From NCBI RefSeq assembly GCF_902859805.1, contig NZ_CADIKC010000001.1, positions 558,001 through 622,000 on the forward strand: a DNA stretch of 64,000 nucleotides, in the 5' to 3' direction. The DNA comes from Paraburkholderia sediminicola (GTDB lineage Bacteria > Pseudomonadota > Gammaproteobacteria > Burkholderiales > Burkholderiaceae). A program made the position numbers and the translations under genes. Positions 20,001 through 25,397 of this stretch are shown piece by piece. Below the pieces are notes generated by a model. That model worked only from the letters and a program-made list of their open reading frames with translations, searched no databases and was not told where the DNA came from. Each line of letters opens with the position of its first letter. Within the stretch, counting starts at the first letter, position 1.

Positions 20001-20688
20001 GAATCTGGCTCGGCAGGCCGCTCGGATCGTTAATGCGGTTCAGCACGACCCAGTTGTTCGCGCCATTGGTTTGCGCGCCACTCGACTGGTCGAAGTTGAG
20101 CGTGGTCTGTTTGCCCACGTTCATGGTCTGCCACGTCACCACCGCATTCTGGCCGGTCTGCTTCACATCGACATTGACATGACCGCTGCTGTCGACACTC
20201 TGCTGCGGCCCGTTCGCATTGATCCACAGCACCGGATTAGAGGTATCGGTGTTCTGACTGATCAGGTTGCCGTTGCCGTCCTTCACAAAGCTCACGCCCG
20301 GCGCAACCTGCAGGCCGCCGGCACCCAGACCGTTCGGCACATTGCCCGCAGCGCCAGCCGCCGCAGCCGCCTGTTGCGCGGCGACTTGCGCGGCAATCAC
20401 GGACGCGGCGCGACCCAGATTCTGAATGGACGGCTTGCTTGCCTGCAGCGCCTGCTGCGGCGACACACCCAGGTTCGGCACACCCGCGCCGCCCGCCGCG
20501 GCGTTGCCGCCGGCGGCCATGCGCGCGCCCAGTTGTCCAAGATTCACCATCCCTGCCGCATGCGCATTTGCCGCCGCGCCGGTCGCGATCATGATCGCAA
20601 TTGCCTGGCAGATTGGCCGCAGGGCAATACGCGATGCTTCGCGCGCGCGTGATGAACGTGAACGATGATTGGGCACGCTAGCTTTCAT
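8095..20688 (-). CDS. Giant filamentous haemagglutinin-family exoprotein (TpsA-like, DUF3739-type C-terminus)
   Basis: An intact 4197-residue surface or secreted protein. It starts with an extended signal peptide (basic residues to about 24, hydrophobic core, AHA cleavage near residue 44), usual for two-partner secretion. The filamentous-haemagglutinin N-terminal (TPS) domain lies at about 125-290. It includes NVDVKQTGQNAVVTWQ, NVGKQTTLNF, VVLNRINDPSG, ILGNVKAQGSVYVINRNGI and LFGAGSQVNVHSLMASS. About 3500 residues of Gly/Ala/Ser/Thr/Asn-rich strands follow, consistent with a long right-handed beta-helix. Near 3880-4130 a region with YARGYQAINTLFP and GTVDAGDAGIRVSG resembles the DUF3739 C-terminal region. 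The end is (DSD)-rich acidic repeats followed by KKKRKPGAKK. The ATG has an AGGAA site. No TpsB transporter gene is visible, and the three upstream TPR glycosyltransferases are on the same strand. Confidence 0.92.
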   Translation of the reverse strand: MKASVPNHRSRSSRAREASRIALRPICQAIAIMIATGAAANAHAAGMVNLGQLGARMAAGGNAAAGGAGVPNLGVSPQQALQASKPSIQNLGRAASVIAAQVAAQQAAAAAGAAGNVPNGLGAGGLQVAPGVSFVKDGNGNLISQNTDTSNPVLWINANGPQQSVDSSGHVNVDVKQTGQNAVVTWQTMNVGKQTTLNFDQSSGAQTNGANNWVVLNRINDPSGLPSQILGNVKAQGSVYVINRNGILFGAGSQVNVHSLMASSLDFLNTNNHLIQTPADIAQSNVLFLQQSGGLAGLEAGQSNPQASGSRSPNEVLGLGNTVTDPTAGQYQTPGAVMIAPGASISTATNGTASDGGFVLVAAPSVTNAGSITATGGQVILAAGVGVGLTPNPTNPQVLLPELTGALRVPTTNGNSVDVTPVGSLVNTGIVQAARGNVTLLGSSVAQNGVVGTTTSVSQPGSITISTVDEYSANTPTGTAYTGPGVLLVQTGPNGDPTNRAGQLTFGNGSLTTVLPDTDGATATSSPGTTFTPGSIAMKAGSVWLQSGSLIEAPGSTVSITALTPKVAGDRQPAGDTSVPGRIYLDTGAIIDVSGLANVELPISSTLVTVPRIGQNELADSPLLRNSFLFGLKNVVFDSTLSGTNADGLQWVGSPILNLSGYVSLIPRSVDQLLTNGGTIDLAGAQVMTASGSSMNLNGGYVHYDGGILNTTRLVDANGAIVPIGQANPLDTYVGVAGQFVERHPRWNVTNTWSNPLLTGGAYQADYIVGGNAGTLNVFASDAMVLNGDISAQAFGGSKQVQGNAQPTGGAFTLGVVGAQATQGAVLSSTTGESGTVILQGSAPSLDSLTPGFSNDTPLNTAALATLASTDPNNVLATKVVPVDTLSNGGFAKVSVAEDSTGGKGIVVAQGAQLKVQPGGSITLNSPAQGSTVNVLGELVAPAGTITISSSGNIVVGPDALISAAGQWVNNDTQSAPGTTSGNSQFINGGSITLSTVETSARSGSNSNPSFTDVTGSIDLQQGSVLDVSSGGEMLANGQMLMQNGIARGRGGNVSLLTYTGTQFGTPGTLLTLPGSQPTTGSIAMDGTIKSEGFSGGGTLTLQALGFQVGGDPTAAPAWDLFLPANFFSQQGFGKYVLNAFYDATIEPGTTVALTQLNRVPNTVALQQAVSGADLGANGLTTLSVLDPFHRQPTSLVMTAGSYLSWQSPSNVLPSYTDTGVTGAVTVGEGASIHADAGASVGLGSPAQVTVLGSIIAPGGTITLSGDTFSGSPYVQSGQLANSNDVSPTKSVWLGADALLDVSGVALINPLAAPVKTGLATTVPTTGKVLAGGSVNISNDSGVIVAQAGSTINVSGASATFDEPLASGVYAPQSVWSDAGSITLVGSSALYFDGTLKAQPGAAQAQGGTLTLLAQQQPVNNASQPGGGPKFTAPGASLIALQQSGTLVPAGLAPGQEFDGTPSGVLQFSVDRLEGSGISTLALGNSSSGTAPVPVAFVGNVDLSLGRAVSIASGQIVALSSDQLAALVSSDSTKRSTLASVLAKGTQTIGAPTVTIDAPYVSIGASLTGTASQTNLTPVKALADGTLNVNASFIDLENQFQLNNFGQANFTSSGDIRMSSTNASNASGSPNALQAGELYTAGNLTFKAADIYPSTGSTFIIDAVGPNDPSTGKPVPTTITFLPNGTSGVPLSAGGSLIVDANQIVQSGTVRAPSGSLVFGVGDPTNTTTVTQFNGLPIVATDSVTLGNGSVTSVSNDGAIIPFGTTVDGVEWQFNPIASLSAAPDLTAPPAKFIGVNGSKVALNPGASIDLSGGGDLQAAEWVPGTGGSRDVLSQYNVSYASTASGVALPVNANAGNVYAILPGAQSPVAAYDPMFAQSLQPSTNANGTVSTTTLSAGVGQAALNSAVGQSVYLSGVPGLAVGVYTLLPGKYATLPGAYRVTLASASGAVTPNAAQILPDGTAMVAGYSVDALSGARSATPTLFDVQSGKVWQQYSQYTLTGANQFFPQLASSAGKVTPLLPVDGGQLALAAINALTLGAALNTAAGTGGAPAEVDIASKDIQITGNGGPALAGYLQIGASDLDSLNAGSLLIGGTRAQTSGGITITPIADSVVVSNNASSALSGPEVLLVTKTDPTGTDPNAANGLRVDAGSVITASGNYPAAKDVPITIGQLANSATSTPAISGDGALLRVSNGASVTVSRFDTSGTGVLTVGAGATLTGGQSLTLDSSGDLKVDPTVQLSGKAITAAGSSITFTNATGAAAANLPGFVIGAAGLAQLANAQQLTLRSLGAMNFVGDINATFGNNVDLSAGTFDSNGGSVTLNGATIAFTNEAGAPVPSGVSGSGTLTVNAKEIDLGTGNKTVSGFGNVTMNATGGIVGQNTGTFDFGALPVTLNAPVYLADTSSASTVKTSGALTINGAAGTALTNTPLGGAWSFIGGTVNDNAKIAAPAGNVSLEATSGDLTIGSSATVSSAGVSKAFFDVTEYAPAGAITLTADTGSVNVLSGSTLDFSGASGGGAAGSLTLSAPQQVVNLNGTLKGGAATGFAGGSFSLDTGGAVNLDSLAHTLASSGVNSAISVQAGAGNLTLSAGNTLTAHQVALTADGGAGGQDPNNGNVQILGTINAAGVAGGQIGLYGKSGVDVEGSLIATGSSATQRGGTIVIDTTGTPGSTVTVNPTYGYENISAANSGVIKFGNNAVIDVTGGTAGGLSGGTVSFRAPLLDNGGVNVTLAPGVQIKDARSVNLEAYAVWSTTDPSTGAKHFDGIVDPAGWYGDSVAGAGQPGMVAGTWTDQSGTVLAAPTSAQQLKTYLTNDFFTPTTANADHQSFYGYVGGDATAAVPGTLMSFVENGLTGVAAQFATTNVANFHVVPGIELDNPSTAINNGDISVLTNWNLGAGASPTNLAFRFNGQAPDITFRAVHDVQVNASLTDGFFQIANPVTAGQSFSVYAPNRTDFATVSNNYSTETAGPYNNTLAYYGVNGPNPQYAGVDTAPVQLTSGDPEQIKEYYALYAAYADFILAPAKISGIGSATSINAAYIASRIHISGSAVPAPAPPSAADQAANPALYLAYLSKYESYLDANWSSFSPLTPPAAPIPQPVALITGGTPASGGGGSIVSVTIPGVTDNTPSPIANSANPLPLAAASVNGGSSTSFRVVSGADLASADPLSVQAASIFKTGGGGDVTLDGHFAYVDTNNVALLAPTMIRTGTGSIDIAAGNNFALLDSTAPGVIYTAGAPAVGTTIGNTATIVKGNTSQALPDILVSPTVNPDSAGDISIHAQGDITGIENATDATGSVTGVVGANISQFWWQWMQITGNPTVTQNSQTGGSNFTQINQTSIDFGAFGQGVMSVGGNVSVSSGGNITDLAVSLPTTWYLNSSNVPVTVGGGNLTVTAGGNILSGDYFVAKGTGTITAGGAIGSDGAVYTQFSVNNVGTGRPVNVPIAPVSTLLATQDGTLDVSARQGADIGGVLDPSYVTGGALVNTYHQHTDRQSYSSTSAVDISSTTGDVALGTLSSIGLIGGGGGAIDLSYVLPASVNLTAFSGGITIASGGALFPSASGNLNLLADQSINVSNQFAFLSGRLAAFGMLDLDPSLMPSPINQTASVPGLTGQTSLSSTAHALTPLHADDNQLAHIYSVNGSIVDGVLEPAGATNAGFYDQNVSVVIDKPALIQAGQDIVNLAFLGQNLRSSDFTRIVAGRDIYDTPLSRLNSVLPSLVLGGPGTFDVEAGRNIGPLSNQQQAFIASGRNDGFTPDPTGIDAVGNANNPNLPHESANVQVLFGVGPGIDIAQFISAYIDPASGNVSNIEGLGATGIAFMQQYDAGLAVDTGLTKDKQAALQSVSGLTGSEAWAQFKALPSYVQQQFVEQVFFKILTDVGNDYNNPASRFYQQYARGYQAINTLFPASLGYTANNLGGGANGANTLVKTGNLDIRSTTIQTQQGGNVTILGPGGEALVGSVSAPPAIVNSTGQVLAGPSTQGILTLEKGDVNIFTDESILLAQSRIFTEQGGNMTIWSSNGDINAGKGSKSVADVPAPNYVCDVNHYCTVDARGEVTGAGIATLQTIPGVPVGDATLVAPRGTVDAGDAGIRVSGTLNVAALHVANADNIQAQQSFGVPVGQSVNAGVLTSASSTASAANQMAQDLAKNNASGGAGRRWVISVEVEGFGDNSNSLDSDDSDDSDDSKKKRKPGAKK

Positions 20689-20828
20689 TGTCTATTCCTG
20701 AGCACTCTTGACTTGACGACCGTCAGTACAGCGCAACGCTCAGCGCTTGTCCCCGAAACGGCCCCCCCGCATGCGGCACGCACGGCCGCATTGATCCACG
20801 GGAGCATAGGGATGCTGCGTGGCAGCGA

Positions 20829-20856
20829 TATTTACGATGATCAGGACAATTGACAA
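20829..20856 (-). promoter_or_regulatory. Possible promoter of the haemagglutinin gene
   Basis: On the minus strand TTGTCA (20851-20856) is followed after 16 bases by TAAATA (20829-20834), about 140 bases before the haemagglutinin start. It lies in the 253-bp gap after the third TPR gene. It is a reasonable but imperfect sigma-70 pair. Confidence 0.3.
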
Positions 20857-20941
20857 TGGGTTAAATGTACGTACCTTCTGTCACTCTGCGTTAATCAGAG
20901 CGCGGTGCGTTCAACCCCATATCAGCGACGGGTTCCGCGCG

Positions 20942-23167
20942 TTACGACGCACATCGATTCGCAAGTTGGCGTGCAACACGCGCGACGACCTCTTCCCAAT
21001 CACCTGGCTTCTGTTGACGAAAAAGCCGTGCCTGCGGATACCACGGACTATCTTCGCGTTCGAGCAACCAGCGCCAATCGGGCACACCGGGCAGTAAAAC
21101 CCAGAACGGTTTGCCGAGCGCGCCAGCGAGATGGATGACCGATGTATCGACAGAAATCACCAGATCGAGCGCATTCACCAACGCAGCCGTATCCGAAAAG
21201 TCCTTCAACTCGGTGCCGAAATGAATCAGACCGCTGTCTTGCAGCGACTGTGCGTCGCGCTCGCGCACGAACTGATGCAGGCTGAAAAAACTCGCGTGCT
21301 GCGTATAAAGCGGCGCCAGCATCTCCAGCGGCACGGATCGGTTCTGGTCGTTGTTGTGCGCCGGGTTGCCCGACCACGCGAGTCCGATTCTGAGCGTTCC
21401 GGGTCGCGCTGCGGCATCGACCTTGTCGGCCCATATGCGGCTGTTTTCCGCATCCGCTTGCAGATAAGGCGTGGAAGAGGGAATCGTGTCGAGTTGTGTG
21501 CCGAACGCGAACGGCACGCTCAACAGCGGGCATTGCAGATCGAACGACGGCAGCGGGTCACCCATTGAAACCACTTCGCTCGGACCATGCAGCGATTCCA
21601 TCAATTGCGTTAATGCGCTGGGCACCTCGAGAATGACGCGAGCACCGCGTGCGGCAACCAGGCTTGCGTAGCGGCAAAACTGCAGCGTATCGCCATAACC
21701 CTGTTCGGCATGCAGCAACACCGTCTTTCCATCCACTGACGCATCGCCGCTCCACGACGGCTGCCGCTCATGACGCCGATGACGGGCAATCGACGGATCG
21801 CGCCAGCGGTTTTCGTGCTGCCGCCACCCTTCAGCGAAATCGCCCGTCAGCAGGCGGCAGAATGCCTCGGCCGCTTGCGCCGTGAACAGCGCGGGATCCA
21901 GCTCCTGTGCGCGCTGAAAGCACGTGATCGCCTCCGCGTGCCGCTGCAACTGCTGCAACGAGAGACCGCGCATGTACCACGCATGCCCCGTGTCGGTCGG
22001 CGATACAAGCGCCTGTTCGTAGCTGTCGAGCGCGTCGTCATGGCGACCCAGTTGCTGCAGGACGTTGCCACGGCTCCAATAGAGTTCAGCGCTCGGCCCG
22101 GCAGCCAGCGCACGATCGTAGCTTTCGAGCGCGTCGGCGTGACGCGCCATCAGATGCAGCGCGACGCCACGGTTGTTGCTTGCGGCGTCGAGGCCCGGCG
22201 CGCGTGCCAGTGCGCTGTCGAAGGCAACGAGCGCATCGGCATGCCGTTTCATACCTTCAAGTGCATTGCCCCGGCCGAGCCACGCGAGCGCATGATCCGG
22301 TTCCAGCGCAAGCAAGCGATCGCAGCGCGCGAGCAATGCGTCGTAGCGGTGCAGATTGTCGAGCACCACGCAACCGTTGTAGAGCGCAGCGACGTCATGC
22401 GGATTCGCTTCAAGTATCTCGTCGTAGCATGCAAGCGCGTCTTCTTCCCGGCCCAGTAACTGCAGTACGCCGCCACACGCCAGCAATACGTCGACCGTCT
22501 TCGGGCGAATCACGAGCGCAGTGCGATAAGCCTGCAATGCGCGGTCGCATTGTCCGAGGTCGCGCCACGCGTGCGCACTGTTCAGATGCGTGGCGTATTC
22601 GTTGGGCGTCAACGCGAGCGCGCGGTCGTAGCTGATCAACGCGTCAGCCGGACGGTTCAGCGCGCGCAGCACGTTGCCGCGATTGCTCCACGCTTCCGGC
22701 AGCGCGCTCGACACGGCGAGCGCCGCGTCATACGCACTCAACGCTTCCAGATACTGCTGAAGCGCCAGTTTCACGTTGCCAAGCGCCACCAGCGCCGGCG
22801 CAAGCCGTGGTTCGAGTCGTAGCGCGCGATCGAGCACCGCCAGCGCCTCGTCATTGCGGCCGAGCCGCACCAGGACCGCGCCGTGGTTGGCCAAGGCCCA
22901 TCCATAGCCCAGCCCGAGACTGAGCGAGCGCGCAATCAACGGCTCGGCCGCCTCCGCCTCGCCATTGTGTAAATGCGCGACGCCTAGCAGATGCAACGCG
23001 TAGGCGTTCGCGGGGTCGATGGCAAGCACGGCACGATACCCATGTTGCGCTTCCGCCAGTTTCCCGCGTTCGTGCTGGCCTCGTGCGAACTGCAGCATAT
23101 GATCGATGACCGGTTGTCCCGGCATCGCAGCTTGCGGCGCTAGCGCTTCCGCGTGTTTGAATAGCAT
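20942..23167 (-). CDS. TPR-repeat protein with C-terminal heptosyltransferase-like domain (copy 3)
   Basis: A 741-residue protein with no signal peptide, so cytoplasmic. Residues from about 30 to 430 are tandem tetratricopeptide repeats of 34 residues with the usual A-x-G/A-x-Y-x-A-L pattern and P at the end of helix B. The last 300 residues form a GT-B type domain like GT9 heptosyltransferases: LLHAEQGYGDTLQFCRY, then GLAWSGNPAHNNDQNRS, then LVISVDTSVIHLAGALGKP and PDWRWLLEREDSPWYP. It lies four bases after the second copy and 253 bases before the giant haemagglutinin. I infer that it glycosylates a protein, most likely the haemagglutinin, using the TPRs to hold it. The donor sugar is unknown. 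Confidence 0.85.
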   Translation of the reverse strand: MLFKHAEALAPQAAMPGQPVIDHMLQFARGQHERGKLAEAQHGYRAVLAIDPANAYALHLLGVAHLHNGEAEAAEPLIARSLSLGLGYGWALANHGAVLVRLGRNDEALAVLDRALRLEPRLAPALVALGNVKLALQQYLEALSAYDAALAVSSALPEAWSNRGNVLRALNRPADALISYDRALALTPNEYATHLNSAHAWRDLGQCDRALQAYRTALVIRPKTVDVLLACGGVLQLLGREEDALACYDEILEANPHDVAALYNGCVVLDNLHRYDALLARCDRLLALEPDHALAWLGRGNALEGMKRHADALVAFDSALARAPGLDAASNNRGVALHLMARHADALESYDRALAAGPSAELYWSRGNVLQQLGRHDDALDSYEQALVSPTDTGHAWYMRGLSLQQLQRHAEAITCFQRAQELDPALFTAQAAEAFCRLLTGDFAEGWRQHENRWRDPSIARHRRHERQPSWSGDASVDGKTVLLHAEQGYGDTLQFCRYASLVAARGARVILEVPSALTQLMESLHGPSEVVSMGDPLPSFDLQCPLLSVPFAFGTQLDTIPSSTPYLQADAENSRIWADKVDAAARPGTLRIGLAWSGNPAHNNDQNRSVPLEMLAPLYTQHASFFSLHQFVRERDAQSLQDSGLIHFGTELKDFSDTAALVNALDLVISVDTSVIHLAGALGKPFWVLLPGVPDWRWLLEREDSPWYPQARLFRQQKPGDWEEVVARVARQLANRCAS

Positions 23168-23171
23168 AGGC

Positions 23172-25397
23172 TCACCCGTGCGGTGATACGTTAGTCGACA
23201 CCACAGATCGCAGCGCTTCGCTCACGCGCGGCAGCACGTTGCTCCAATCGCCCGGCCCCGGCTGCCGGAACAGCCGCATACGCGGATACCACGGACTGTC
23301 ATCGCGATCGAACAGCCAGCGCCAATCCGGCCAGTGCGGCAGCAATACCCAGCAAGGCTTACCGAGCGCACCGGCCAGATGGGCAACCGACGTGTCGACG
23401 CTCAAAACCAAATCCGTGAGTTCGATCAGCGCCGCCGTATCGGAGAAGTCACGCACCTCGTCGCCGAAGTACGCAACGCCGAGTGAATCGAGCACTGCCC
23501 GATCATCGTCACTCAGCGGCTTTTGCAAACTGATCCATTCGTACGCATCCGTGAGTACGGGCCGCAACTGTTCCAGCGCGATCGAGCGGTTGTGGTCGTC
23601 GAGATGCTTGGGGTTGCCTGCCCAGACAATGCCGACCCGCGGACGGCTCGCGGTGCCGAGTCGTGCACGCCACTTGTCGACGAGCACCGGATCGGCCTGC
23701 AAATACGGCGGCCCCGACGGGATGGCGTCGAGCTCCGTGTGAAAGGCGCGCGGCAGACTGAGCAACGGACAGTGCAGATCGAAGATCGGCAACACGTCGC
23801 CTTGCGCGACCAGTTCGTCGACACCATCGAGCCCGCGAAGCAGCGACTTCAATGCCGGCTGAACTTCGAGAATGACATGCGCGCCCAGCGCTTTGACAAG
23901 CGGCGCATAGCGGCAAAACTGCATCGTGTCGCCGAAGCCCTGCTCCGCGTGGAGCAGGATCCGCTGACCAGCAAGCGATTGAGTACCGTCCCATGTGGGA
24001 TGGGCGAAGTCGCGTTTTTGCGAGCCGACCTGCGGCTCGCGCCAGCGCCATTCATATTCCGGCCAGCCGCGTGCGAAATCACCGGTGATCAGATAAACGA
24101 AGGCCTGCGAAAAATGCGTATCGACATCGTCCGGATCGATTTCGAGTACCCGTTCGAACGCTTCCAATGCTTCGCGATGGCGCTTCATCACCCGCAGCGT
24201 ATTGCCGCGCTGAAAGACCACCATCCGCTCTCGCGGCGCAAGCGCCACGGCACGATCATGCGCAACCAGCGAGTCTTCATATCGCAATAGCCGGTGCAGC
24301 ACGATCGCGTAACTGGACCATGCCGGGCCATACTCCGAATCCAGTGCAAGCGCGCGTTCGCTGCTTTGCAACGCGTCCTCGATTCGACGAAGCTGACACA
24401 ACACGCGCGTGCGGTTGCACAGCGTCTCGATCGAGTCCGGCTCGATCTGCAGCGCGGCGTCATAGCTCGCCAGCGCCGCATCGAACTGCAACAACTTCTG
24501 TTGCGCATTACCGCGGTTGGCGAGCGCCTTCGCGTGGTCCGGTTGCAGTGCAAGCACCCGCTCGCAGCGCACCGTCGCTTCGTCGTAGCGCCTCAGGCGC
24601 TCCAGCACGACTGAGCTGTTGTACAACGCGTCGATGTAATCGGGTTGCCACGCGATCGACTCGTTGAGGCCCGCCAGCGCCTCGGGCAATCTGCCGAGAT
24701 CCGCCAGCGTCATGCCGCGCAGGAATAGCAAACGTGCGTTGCCAGGCGAGATCGCCAGCGCGCGCTCGCAGTGGTCGAGCGCTGCTTCGCTGCGTCCCAT
24801 TTGCCTGAGCACATCGGCGCAATACCCCAATACCTCCAATGACGCCGGCTGCACCGCGCGCGCCCGCTCGAACGACGCCAGTGCCTCCGGCGCGCGTCCC
24901 AACGTGAGCGCGACTGCGCCGTGGCGGCATAGCGCGTCGACCAGCGTCGGCGCAACCTTCAGCACATGGTCCCACGCCGCTAGCGCCTCATCGAACCGTG
25001 TCATTTCTTCCAGCAGACTCGCGCGTTGGGCCAGTGCACGCAGATGCGCCGGGTTGAGCGTCACCGCTTCGGTCAGACAGTTCAACGCCTCGTCGCGACG
25101 TCCCAGGCTCGTCAGCACAGAAGCGCGATTGGCGAGCGCTAACGCAGTGGGAGCAAGGTCGATGGCGCGTTTCAACGACGCGTCGGCTTCTTCGGCCCTG
25201 CTCTGCTGGAACTGCAAGACGCCGAGGCCGTGCCATGCCTGTGCGTGATCGGGCGAGTCGGCTAGCACGACGCGGTAGCCGCTTTCCGCCTCCGCGAAAC
25301 TCCCGCGTTCGTGAGCTGCATGTGCGGCGCTGAACAGGTCTTGTGTGGCCGCACGGTGCCCGCTGACCGGCGCGTTCGCTGCCACGTCAGCGTCCAT
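23172..25397 (-). CDS. TPR-repeat protein with C-terminal heptosyltransferase-like domain (copy 2)
   Basis: A 741-residue paralogue of its neighbours. I start it at the ATG at 25397, which overlaps the end of copy 1 by 11 bases. A GTG at 25442 would add 15 residues. TPR repeats fill about residues 20-430, and the C-terminal domain has LLHAEQGFGDTMQFCRY, VGIVWAGNPKHLDDHNRS, LVLSVDTSVAHLAGALGKP and PDWRWLFDRDDSPWYP. All motifs seen in the other two copies are intact, so it is not a decaying duplicate. The TPR halves differ more than the catalytic halves, as expected if the copies recognise different acceptor segments. Confidence 0.85.
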   Translation of the reverse strand: MDADVAANAPVSGHRAATQDLFSAAHAAHERGSFAEAESGYRVVLADSPDHAQAWHGLGVLQFQQSRAEEADASLKRAIDLAPTALALANRASVLTSLGRRDEALNCLTEAVTLNPAHLRALAQRASLLEEMTRFDEALAAWDHVLKVAPTLVDALCRHGAVALTLGRAPEALASFERARAVQPASLEVLGYCADVLRQMGRSEAALDHCERALAISPGNARLLFLRGMTLADLGRLPEALAGLNESIAWQPDYIDALYNSSVVLERLRRYDEATVRCERVLALQPDHAKALANRGNAQQKLLQFDAALASYDAALQIEPDSIETLCNRTRVLCQLRRIEDALQSSERALALDSEYGPAWSSYAIVLHRLLRYEDSLVAHDRAVALAPRERMVVFQRGNTLRVMKRHREALEAFERVLEIDPDDVDTHFSQAFVYLITGDFARGWPEYEWRWREPQVGSQKRDFAHPTWDGTQSLAGQRILLHAEQGFGDTMQFCRYAPLVKALGAHVILEVQPALKSLLRGLDGVDELVAQGDVLPIFDLHCPLLSLPRAFHTELDAIPSGPPYLQADPVLVDKWRARLGTASRPRVGIVWAGNPKHLDDHNRSIALEQLRPVLTDAYEWISLQKPLSDDDRAVLDSLGVAYFGDEVRDFSDTAALIELTDLVLSVDTSVAHLAGALGKPCWVLLPHWPDWRWLFDRDDSPWYPRMRLFRQPGPGDWSNVLPRVSEALRSVVSTNVSPHG

